Source: an uncultured Ruminococcus sp. (GTDB lineage Bacteria > Bacillota > Clostridia > Oscillospirales > Ruminococcaceae). Taken from it: 6,431 nt of DNA. The stretch covers positions 1-6,431 of the forward strand of contig CAJTWQ010000078.1 in NCBI GenBank assembly GCA_910579835.1, read 5' to 3'. A program made the translations under genes and the position numbers. Shown here piece after piece: positions 1-5,126 of this stretch; position 1 is the stretch's first letter, and the number at the start of each line of letters is the position of its first letter. The notes below the pieces were generated by a model. The model made no database searches. It saw only the letters and a list, made by a program, of their open reading frames with translations, and had not been told where the DNA came from.

Positions 1-2
1 AC

Positions 3-20
3 TTTTGCCTTGTTTTGCCT
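3..20 (+). repeat. Tandem direct repeat TTTTGCCT x2, 10 bp apart, over the -35
   Basis: TTTTGCCT occurs at 3-10 and again at 13-20, one helical turn apart, so both copies face the same side of the DNA. The -35 hexamer (10-15) overlaps them. This arrangement is typical of activator or repressor sites. Further copies could lie to the left of the window edge. Binding of a phage late regulator is inference only. Confidence 0.4.
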
Positions 21-38
21 AATGAATCATGCTATAAT
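10..38 (+). promoter_or_regulatory. Sigma-A-type promoter with extended -10, upstream of the HNH/packaging operon
   Basis: The -10 hexamer is a perfect TATAAT at 33-38, preceded by TGC at 30-32, which makes an extended -10 (TGnTATAAT). A fair -35, TTGTTT, lies at 10-15 with a 17-bp spacer. Transcription should begin near base 45, about 75 bases before the HNH start codon. It is the only convincing forward promoter in the window, so it may drive the packaging and head genes. Such a strong -10 would not strictly need a phage-specific sigma factor, but the weak -35 and the repeats over it leave room for an activator. Confidence 0.6.
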
Positions 39-61
39 AATATCATAGAAAAATATCCACA

Positions 62-89
62 GAGCACCGTTCCAACAGGAGCGGTGCTT
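62..89 (+). promoter_or_regulatory. Leader hairpin between the promoter and the HNH gene
   Basis: Bases 63-73 pair with 78-88 (11 bp including one G-U, with an extra G-U at 62/89) around an AACA tetraloop. The outer stem is AGCACCG/CGGTGCT. It lies about 18 bases after the predicted transcription start. The 3' flank (TTCTGTTATCC) is only weakly T-rich, so it is a poor intrinsic terminator. It could be a weak terminator for a gene to the left, an attenuator, or a 5' stabilising structure. Confidence 0.55.
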
Positions 90-119
90 CTGTTATCCTA
101 AGAAAGGACGGTGAAGATA

Positions 120-572
120 ATGAAAAAAGCCTGCAAAAACTGTGGAAAAATCCACGATAAGCGGTACATATGCGACAAAAAAGCAATATCGGTATACAGA
201 GACATAAAGAGAAGCGGCAGAGAAGATATTTTTCGCTGGTCGTATGACTGGAAAATGAAGCGAACTGAGATCATGAAGCGCGACAGATATCTTTGCTGTG
301 CCTGCCTGAATAATCTTCCGGGAACTGTCCGGCGACTCAACAATGAGGATCTGTCCGTACATCATATCAGATCACTCAGAACAAACTATGAACAGCGTCT
401 TGATAACGGAAATCTCATAACACTTTGCCGTATGCATCATGAAATGGCAGAAAAAGGCCAAATTTCGGCAGAAAAGTTGTTGAGATGCATCCCCCCGAGG
501 GGGAATTTTCAAAAAAATTTAAGTTGTAATCCAACGACGCCCCCCTCTGTGTATGAAATATTCCAAAAATGA
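120..572 (+). CDS. Phage HNH endonuclease (DNA packaging)
   Basis: A 150-residue HNH (beta-beta-alpha-metal) nuclease next to the terminase genes. The N-terminus has a Cys cluster (C5, C8, C18). The HNH core begins with C59-x-x-C62, then the H81-H82 pair (VHHI), N98 in DNGNLITLC, and C103-x-x-H106-H107. The two Cys/His pairs suggest a structural zinc, while a His of the pair at 81-82, N98 and H107 form the metal-binding nuclease site. HNH proteins beside terminase genes are known to cooperate with terminase in cutting cos DNA (HK97 gp74 group). I chose ATG 120: GTG 111 in the same frame is only 2 bases from the AAAGGA at 103-108, whereas ATG 120 has it at 11 bases and GGTGA closer. The last ~25 residues (P125 onward, PPRGNFQKNL...) are encoded by the candidate cos region, look low-constraint, and lie outside the domain. 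Confidence 0.9.
   Translation: MKKACKNCGKIHDKRYICDKKAISVYRDIKRSGREDIFRWSYDWKMKRTEIMKRDRYLCCACLNNLPGTVRRLNNEDLSVHHIRSLRTNYEQRLDNGNLITLCRMHHEMAEKGQISAEKLLRCIPPRGNFQKNLSCNPTTPPSVYEIFQK
491..545. other. Candidate cos (packaging cut) site
   Basis: Between the HNH core and terS lies a stretch unlike ordinary coding sequence. It holds CCCCCCGAGGGGG at 491-503 (5-bp palindrome arms), then AATTTTC and a seven-A run ending AAATTT (511-520), then a GTTG/CAAC mini-dyad at 523-535, and a second six-C run at 540-545. Symmetric G/C-rich and A/T-rich blocks between an HNH gene and a P27-type small terminase are where cos sites lie in HK97-like cos phages. The position is therefore expected; the exact nick positions cannot be read from sequence alone. 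Confidence 0.5.
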
Positions 573-587
573 GATTTTGCCGTCCCC

Positions 588-597
588 AAGGAGGTGA
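588..597 (+). promoter_or_regulatory. Shine-Dalgarno that fixes the terS start
   Basis: AAGGAGGTGA is fully complementary to the 3' end of 16S rRNA. Its AGGAGG core (589-594) ends 7 bases before GTG 602, an optimal distance. It lies downstream of the in-frame ATG at 569, which it therefore cannot serve. Confidence 0.85.
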
Positions 598-601
598 GAA
601 T

Positions 602-1048
602 GTGGCAAGACCTACAAAAGCAGCGGCAACAACAGTCGGGCACTTCACGTCAGAAGAAATAAAAAATCGTATTGACAATGAAACAAAGCTCAAAGGTGAA
701 TCCGATAAATTAAAGCCCCCTTCGTACCTGACCACACCTCAGAAAAAGATATTCCGATATATCCTGACCAATCTTGAAGCGAGTGGAATTCTCGGAAATC
801 TTGATATTTACGTGCTGACCGAGTGCAGTATCTGCATTGACAGAATGCAGACTATCGAGAAGAAAATAAACGAATCCGATTTGCTTGATCCGGCTCTGGT
901 TGCAGTCAAGGAAAAGTACACAAAGGCATTTTTTCGGTACTGCAACGAACTCAGTCTGTCTCCTCAGTCACGGGCGAAACTTGCCAATATCAACACTCAA
1001 ACGAAAGAGGAAAATCCGCTGATAAAGGCTCTGATGTCCGATGATTAG
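602..1048 (+). CDS. terS: Terminase small subunit, P27 family
   Basis: A 148-residue DNA-recognition subunit of the packaging motor. It binds the packaging site and hands DNA to the large subunit. The N-terminus M(V)ARPTKAA is the typical opening of P27-type small terminases. The middle is helical (KKIFRYILTNLEASGILGNLDIYVLTECS, about 48-76), followed by a charged helix and the family-typical LSLSPQSRAKLA at about 118-129. The start is GTG 602, set by the perfect ribosome site at 588-597. An upstream in-frame ATG at 569 would add 11 residues (MRFCRPQGGEN) that translate the ribosome site itself and is unlikely. The 3' end overlaps terL by 8 bp (ATGATTAG), implying coupled translation. Family assignment rests on motif recognition and context. 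Confidence 0.85.
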   Translation: MARPTKAAATTVGHFTSEEIKNRIDNETKLKGESDKLKPPSYLTTPQKKIFRYILTNLEASGILGNLDIYVLTECSICIDRMQTIEKKINESDLLDPALVAVKEKYTKAFFRYCNELSLSPQSRAKLANINTQTKEENPLIKALMSDD

Positions 1049-2738
1049 AAGCAGCCGTGCTTATAAATATGCCGTGTGGGCGGCTGACCCGGACAATAAT
1101 TTTGTGGGCGTCTATGTAAAAAAACAGGCAAAATTGTGGGCGGAAATTGCAGATAATAAAAATGAAGCGGCTTACATTGACGAAAAACAGTTCAGGAGAA
1201 TAACAAAGCTGCTGAAACTGATGATACATCCCGATATTCATGTGACAATGTATGAGGGACTGGAGGATTACGCAGTATTCTTTATCTACGCTCTGTACTG
1301 CACAAGGAACAGAACAGACAACACCCGGTATTACGTCACAGGGCTTTTGGAGATCGCACGAAAGAACTTTAAAACGTTCACATCGGCGGTCATTTTTATT
1401 ATCGGACTTTTGACAGAACCAAAATTCAGCCGATTCTTCTCAGTTGCCCCCGATCTGTCGCTTTCAAGCGAATTGCAGATCGCTATAAAAAAGATAATCA
1501 AAAGCAGTCCCTGTCTTGCGGATGATAAAATTTTTAAAATACTCAGAAAAGAAATACGCTGTAAGCTGACAGAATCAGAATACACTCCACTTGCCTACTC
1601 ACAGGACAGAATGGACGGTAAGCTTGCGAATATGTTCCTTGCCGACGAAAGCGGAGCTATGGATAATTACCCGATCGAGGCCATGCGATCATCGCAGATC
1701 TTTATGAAAGAAAAGCTTGGAATAATTATTTCAACGCAGTACCCCAACGACAACAATGCAATGATAGACGAAATCGACATTGCAAAGAAATCACTCGACG
1801 GACTGCTGGAGGATGAGAGAGTATTCGCTCTCCTGTATGAACCTGACGACAAATACAAAACGGGAGATTTGTGGCAGACGGATGATACCGCCTTGTATCA
1901 GTCGAATCCTGCGGCATACGCTCATATTCATATGTTTGATAATCTTGTAAAAAAGAGACGTCAGGCTGTCCTATACGAGAACAAGCGTGAAAATTTTCTC
2001 TGCAAGCACATGAACATTCTCTACAAAAGTCTTGGCGTCGAGGGATATGTGGAGATAACCAAAGTAAAGCAGTGCGCAATTGTCAGGGACAAGGAGTTTT
2101 GGAGGGGCAAAAGGGTATATATCGGGCTTGATCTTTCTCAGTCAGATGATAATACGTCAGTTGCAATGGTTACGCTGTTTGAGGGACGGATATATGCGCA
2201 GGTTTGGGGATTTTTTCCGGAGGATAACAAGGAAATCAAGACACAGCGTGAGAAAGTCAATTATCAGAAATTAACAGATGCAGGCGATTGTTTTTCCTGC
2301 GGTGACGAAGTAATTGATTACGGATTTGTAGAGAGATTCATACAGTCTCTTCCGGAGGAGTACGGAGTTGAGATAGCACAGCTCGGATTTGACCGCTACA
2401 ATGCAATCTCGACAGTACAGAAGCTTGAAAGCGGCGATAATCCCATTGAGTGCGTAGAGATAAGGCAGCATTCAAGTATACTTCACAGACCAACAAAACT
2501 GCTTAAAGAACACATTCTCAGCAAAAAATTCCGATACTTTGAAAACAGGATGCTTGAAATCAACTTTCAGAATGCACGATGCACAGAAGATACCAACCTC
2601 AACAAATATGTAAACAAGAAAAAATCCAGCGGCAAGGTAGATATGGTAGTATCGCTGATAAATGCTATATATCTGCTGCAAGTAAACGAACTGGACAGCG
2701 ACGGAAGCGATTTCGGCTGTCAGAAGATATGGGAGTGA
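1041..2738 (+). CDS. terL: Terminase large subunit (ATPase and nuclease)
   Basis: A 565-residue packaging motor: an N-terminal ATPase pumps DNA through the portal, and a C-terminal RNase H-like nuclease cuts the concatemer. ATPase motifs: a deviant Walker A, EIARKNFKTF (104-113, K111), Walker B MFLADE (198-203, with D202 and catalytic E203), and coupling motif IISTQY (229-234). Nuclease acidic residues: D364 in YIGLDLSQSDD, D451 in LGFDRYNA, and D534 in KVDMVVSLINAIYLL. Length is normal for the HK97-type Terminase_1 group (about 550-600). ATG 1041 overlaps the terS stop. There is no strong ribosome site of its own, so translation is probably coupled to terS. The glycine usually found before the Walker A lysine is replaced by F110, but all other motifs are intact, so the enzyme looks functional. 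Confidence 0.94.
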   Translation: MIRSSRAYKYAVWAADPDNNFVGVYVKKQAKLWAEIADNKNEAAYIDEKQFRRITKLLKLMIHPDIHVTMYEGLEDYAVFFIYALYCTRNRTDNTRYYVTGLLEIARKNFKTFTSAVIFIIGLLTEPKFSRFFSVAPDLSLSSELQIAIKKIIKSSPCLADDKIFKILRKEIRCKLTESEYTPLAYSQDRMDGKLANMFLADESGAMDNYPIEAMRSSQIFMKEKLGIIISTQYPNDNNAMIDEIDIAKKSLDGLLEDERVFALLYEPDDKYKTGDLWQTDDTALYQSNPAAYAHIHMFDNLVKKRRQAVLYENKRENFLCKHMNILYKSLGVEGYVEITKVKQCAIVRDKEFWRGKRVYIGLDLSQSDDNTSVAMVTLFEGRIYAQVWGFFPEDNKEIKTQREKVNYQKLTDAGDCFSCGDEVIDYGFVERFIQSLPEEYGVEIAQLGFDRYNAISTVQKLESGDNPIECVEIRQHSSILHRPTKLLKEHILSKKFRYFENRMLEINFQNARCTEDTNLNKYVNKKKSSGKVDMVVSLINAIYLLQVNELDSDGSDFGCQKIWE

Positions 2739-3967
2739 GAATTATAGGACTTTTCAGAAAGAGAAAACAGGAGATCAGAGCCGATACATCAGATTCGGCT
2801 ATTCTGACATTCTTCGATTCAAACGAACAGTTATCACGCTCTCAGGCAATGGAGATTCCCACTGTCTCTGCCTGCGTGAGCAAGATCGGCGATACGGTTT
2901 CAAGGCTTCCGATAAAGCTCTACCATAAAGCCGACGGAACCGTCCGTGAGATAATAGACGATAGGCGCATTGAGCTTCTCAACAGAGACACCGGCGATAC
3001 ACTGTCAACGGTGGATATGTGGAAAGCCGTCACAATGGATTATTTTCTCGGACGTGGAGCATGGATATTTGTAAACAGCGACGGAATCAGCGTCAGAAGT
3101 CTGCATTACGTTGACTGCCGCAATATCAGCATAATGACGAATAACGATCCGATATTCAAGGCTTTTACGGTCCATGTAAACGAGCGGAAATTTTATGATT
3201 TCCAGTTCATGAAGCTTCTGAGGAGAACTAAGGACGGCTTCACGAATATCCCCTTGCAGGCTGACAACAGCAAAATTCTCTCAGCGGCGTACAATTCGCT
3301 CAAACTTGAAAAAATGATGAGCGCTAACGGCGGATGCAAGCCTGGTTTTCTGAAAGCAAAAACAAAGCTCTCGAAAGAGTCTGTTGACAATATCAAAGAG
3401 GCATATCCGGAAGTTTACGGCAATTCTGATTCGTCAAAGAAAATTATCGTTCTCAACGAGGGAATAGAGTTTGAAGCAATTTCCTCAACGGCGGCGGAAT
3501 TGCAGATGAATGAAAATAAAAGGGTCAACAGCGTGGAGATATGCAAGCTGTTCGGCTTTCCGCACACTATCATTGACGGCGGTGCATCCGAGGCGGATAA
3601 GCGTGAATTTACTTCCGTTGTGATTAATTTTCTCAATCAGATCGAGACGGAGCTTGACCGCTGTCTGCTCCTCGAAAGTGAAAAACAGGACGGATATTAC
3701 TGGGCGTTCGACACAAAGGAGCTGACAAGAGGAAGCATCCTTGAACGCTATCAGGCGTATGAAATAGCTGTCCGGAATCGTTTCTTGCAGGTGGATGAGG
3801 TTCGGCAGGCTGAGGACTACGATCCAATCGGATTCAATTTTGTTACTCTCGGTCTTGGCGACGTTCTTCTTAATCCTGAGACAATGGAAATCTTTACGCC
3901 GAATACAGGTAATATTACAAATCTAAGTAAAAAAATTCCCTGCCGCAGCAGGGAAGATGAGGATTAA
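2729..3967 (+). CDS. Portal protein, HK97 family
   Basis: A 412-residue portal subunit. Twelve copies would form the ring at the capsid vertex through which the terminase pumps DNA and to which the connector binds. The hallmark is the N-terminal AMEIPTVSACVSKIGDTVSRLPIKLYHK (about 40-67). A later ICKLFGFPHTIIDG (near 275) and FLNQIETELDRCLL are also typical of the family, as is the tail NPETMEIFTPNTGN. Length matches the family (about 400). I chose ATG 2729, which overlaps terL by 10 bp. GTG 2735, giving a 4-bp GTGA overlap, is an alternative. The frame is open upstream to 2579, but that would lie deep within terL. The final residues I-P-C-R-S-R-E are encoded by a hairpin that is the terminator of the opposing brnTA operon, so the C-terminus has probably been rewritten by that insertion. 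Confidence 0.93.
   Translation: MGVRIIGLFRKRKQEIRADTSDSAILTFFDSNEQLSRSQAMEIPTVSACVSKIGDTVSRLPIKLYHKADGTVREIIDDRRIELLNRDTGDTLSTVDMWKAVTMDYFLGRGAWIFVNSDGISVRSLHYVDCRNISIMTNNDPIFKAFTVHVNERKFYDFQFMKLLRRTKDGFTNIPLQADNSKILSAAYNSLKLEKMMSANGGCKPGFLKAKTKLSKESVDNIKEAYPEVYGNSDSSKKIIVLNEGIEFEAISSTAAELQMNENKRVNSVEICKLFGFPHTIIDGGASEADKREFTSVVINFLNQIETELDRCLLLESEKQDGYYWAFDTKELTRGSILERYQAYEIAVRNRFLQVDEVRQAEDYDPIGFNFVTLGLGDVLLNPETMEIFTPNTGNITNLSKKIPCRSREDED
3929..3955 (-). terminator. Intrinsic terminator of brnTA, inside the portal coding sequence
   Basis: On the minus strand an 8-bp perfect stem TTCCCTGC/GCAGGGAA (3955-3948 and 3943-3936) with a 4-base loop is followed at once by seven T (3935-3929), the classic rho-independent form. 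It begins 8 bases after the brnA stop codon. On the plus strand the hairpin is followed by GATGAGGATT, with no T run, so it should terminate only leftward transcription and let late rightward transcription pass. Confidence 0.88.
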
Positions 3968-4173
3968 GTCCACGATATATTGATCTTTCTGTTTTGATTT
4001 GCACAGTCAGACAGATAAAGGTTGATAAGCGTCTGATATGGGATTCCTGATGTTGACGACATACGTTTAAAAAAATCAATTACTTCAACATCAATATTGA
4101 TAGTTATCTGCTGTTTCAGTTTTTTTGCATATGGGTTTTTCTTAGCTTTTGAAAAATCATATTCTTCTCTCAT
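3964..4173 (-). CDS. brnA: BrnA-family antitoxin
   Basis: A 69-residue protein that should neutralise BrnT and repress the operon. The N-terminus MREEYDFSKAKKNPYAKKLKQQ is the part of BrnA-type antitoxins usually involved in toxin contact. It is followed by a ribbon-helix-helix-like DNA-binding segment: strand QITINID (22-28), helix VEVIDFFKRM, turn, and helix IPYQTLINLYLSDC (44-57). The start is ATG 4173, with GAGGTG 7 bases upstream. An in-frame GTG at 4188 would overlap both that ribosome site and the brnT stop. The gap to brnT is 11 bases and the ribosome site overlaps the brnT stop, so the two are co-translated. Toxin-first order is typical of brnTA. Its TAA stop and the portal TAA stop share one TTAA palindrome on opposite strands. 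Confidence 0.85.
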   Translation of the reverse strand: MREEYDFSKAKKNPYAKKLKQQITINIDVEVIDFFKRMSSTSGIPYQTLINLYLSDCANQNRKINISWT

Positions 4174-4184
4174 AATCTCACACC

Positions 4185-4475
4185 TCACATAAGTTCAAAA
4201 TATTGATTTGTTTCTGTTTTGGTTGCTTTTCTTGCAGAAATAATTCTGATAACCGTTTCAGATTGACGATAGCAGTGACAGACGACCAGTAAATTAGCTT
4301 TTGAGCTTGTGCCGAGAATAATAAATCGTTCCTCCTGTTCAGAATGCTCGGGATCGTCTATTAACAGAGCGTTATCATCATAAAAAACAGTTTTTGCTTC
4401 GTCAAACGAAATCTTATGTTTCTTTTTATTTATTTCGTTCTTGTTTTCATCCCATTCAAATTTAATTAATTCCAT
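4185..4475 (-). CDS. brnT: BrnT-family ribonuclease toxin
   Basis: A 96-residue toxin of the BrnT family (RelE-like fold), an RNase that blocks translation until bound by BrnA. Family landmarks are present in order: FEWDENKNEINKKKHKISFDEAKTVF (6-31), DDPEHSEQEERFIILGTS (40-57), a beta strand LLVVCHCYR (62-70), and the conserved C-terminal IRIISARKATKTE (76-88). It appears full length (family about 90). The ATG lies 6 bases after a consensus -10, and no ribosome site lies between, so the mRNA is probably leaderless. The cassette is visibly more A+T-rich than the head genes on either side and runs against them, which suggests separate acquisition. The active role of the toxin is known for the family, not tested here. 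Confidence 0.87.
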   Translation of the reverse strand: MELIKFEWDENKNEINKKKHKISFDEAKTVFYDDNALLIDDPEHSEQEERFIILGTSSKANLLVVCHCYRQSETVIRIISARKATKTETNQYFELM

Positions 4476-4492
4476 AATTATATTATAATTAT
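4474..4492. repeat. Inverted repeat over the -10 and start of brnT (candidate operator)
   Basis: ATAATTATA (4474-4482) and TATAATTAT (4484-4492) are perfect 9-bp inverted repeats about a single central base. The dyad covers the -10 and the brnT start codon. It is made only of A and T, so it could arise by chance from the overlapping -10 hexamers. Confidence 0.35.
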
Positions 4493-4510
4493 AAAATCAT
4501 TTTTTGTCAA
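4482..4510 (-). promoter_or_regulatory. Consensus promoter of brnTA
   Basis: Read leftward, TTGACA (4510-4505), a 17-bp spacer and TATAAT (4487-4482) form a perfect sigma-A promoter. Two further TATAAT hexamers abut it (4493-4488 and 4482-4477), at 11 and 22 bp from the -35. Transcription should start at or next to the A of the brnT ATG (4475). Such a strong promoter implies tight autorepression by the BrnT-BrnA complex, as known for the family. Confidence 0.85.
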
Positions 4511-4518
4511 GTGATTTT
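4493..4518. repeat. Inverted repeat flanking the brnTA -35 (candidate BrnA operator)
   Basis: AAAATCA (4493-4499) and TGATTTT (4512-4518) are perfect 7-bp inverted repeats 12 bp apart, centred on the TTGACA hexamer. The placement suits a dimeric ribbon-helix-helix repressor that blocks RNA polymerase. Assignment to BrnA is inference. Confidence 0.4.
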
Positions 4519-4547
4519 TAATAAATTCTATCGAAAGGAGCTGAAAA

Positions 4548-5126
4548 ATGAAAATAGAAGTAAGAGCAGACGGACTGCATATAAGCGGCTATGTCAACGT
4601 TACGGGGAAGCTGTCCAGACCGGTTGTAACGCCGAGAGGAAAAGTCCTTGAAACTATCGAGGAGAGGGCTTTTGACGAGGCTATCCGTAAAAGCGGAGAC
4701 GTCACCGTCCAGCTCGATCACGATGCCGGTCATGTCTATGCGAGAACGTCTGACAACAGCCTAACGCTCCGTGAGGACGCTATCGGACTTCACGCTGATG
4801 TGCTTATCACGGACAAGACTGTTATCGAGATTGCCCGGAAAGGAAAGCTGAGAGGCTGGAGCTTTGGTATGTACAATGTGGGTGACGAAATGGAAAGCCG
4901 TGGGGAAGATGAACTTCCGATAAGACACGTCAAAAGTCTTATGCTTGACCATATCTCGCTTATTAAGGATAAAGTCCCCTACTATGCCGCAACCTCCGTG
5001 GAATATCGTGCTGACGAAGCTGTTGACATTGAACAGCGAGCCCTTGATGTTGCTCCGGAGCTGCATATATTATACGAAAATAAACCCGATTACGCCAAAT
5101 ATGAAGAAAGGATAAAAAAATTATGA
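4548..5126 (+). CDS. Prohead maturation protease, HK97 family
   Basis: A 192-residue serine protease, packaged in the prohead, that trims the capsid delta domain and then itself. Family landmarks: a beta-rich start MKIEVRADGLHISGYVNV, EERAFDEAI (38-46), equivalent to the usual GAF segment, the catalytic His in VQLDHDAGH (H58), and the nucleophile in LRGWSFGMYN (S105). The third catalytic position falls in LMLDHISLI, probably H135, where many relatives have Glu. A herpesvirus-assemblin-like Ser-His-His set is therefore possible. The start ATG 4548 has AAAGGAG (4534-4540) 7 bases upstream, a strong site needed because the brnTA cassette separates it from the portal. It overlaps the capsid gene by 4 bp (ATGA). 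The tail beyond about 160 (EQRALDVAPEL...) is probably removed during self-cleavage. Confidence 0.9.
   Translation: MKIEVRADGLHISGYVNVTGKLSRPVVTPRGKVLETIEERAFDEAIRKSGDVTVQLDHDAGHVYARTSDNSLTLREDAIGLHADVLITDKTVIEIARKGKLRGWSFGMYNVGDEMESRGEDELPIRHVKSLMLDHISLIKDKVPYYAATSVEYRADEAVDIEQRALDVAPELHILYENKPDYAKYEERIKKL

Larger units (their letters stand above)
3929..4510 (-). mobile_element. Self-contained brnTA 'moron' cassette
   Basis: The unit from promoter (4510) through brnT and brnA to terminator (3929) is complete, opposite in direction to the head genes, and A+T-rich. It breaks what is otherwise a run of overlapping genes, since portal and protease are normally adjacent in HK97-type phages. This is the definition of a phage moron. 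No insertion-sequence ends, target duplications or recombinase gene are visible, so the insertion mechanism is unknown. Confidence 0.65.

Noticed and set aside
54..61. TATCCACA resembling a DnaA box
   Set aside because: A single copy in a phage leader with no cluster or A/T-rich unwinding element; chance match.
600..662. 20-codon frame from ATG 600
   Set aside because: It overlaps the terS start in another frame and ends quickly; the ribosome-site spacing serves GTG 602 equally well, and only that frame gives a family protein.
415..735. 106-residue minus-strand open frame across the HNH/terS junction
   Set aside because: It crosses two real genes and the candidate cos site, with no family features or start signals.
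1726..2079. 117-residue minus-strand open frame within terL
   Set aside because: It lies fully antisense to clear terminase motifs, has no ribosome site, and has a Cys/Arg/Ser-rich shadow composition.
4504..4531. Forward promoter for the protease (TTGTCA, 16 bp, TTCTAT)
   Set aside because: The -10 is poor, and the -35-like sequence is largely the complement of the brnTA -35; not strong enough to call.
4761..5066. 101-residue minus-strand open frame within the protease gene
   Set aside because: Shadow of the strongly supported protease; no ribosome site or recognisable domain.
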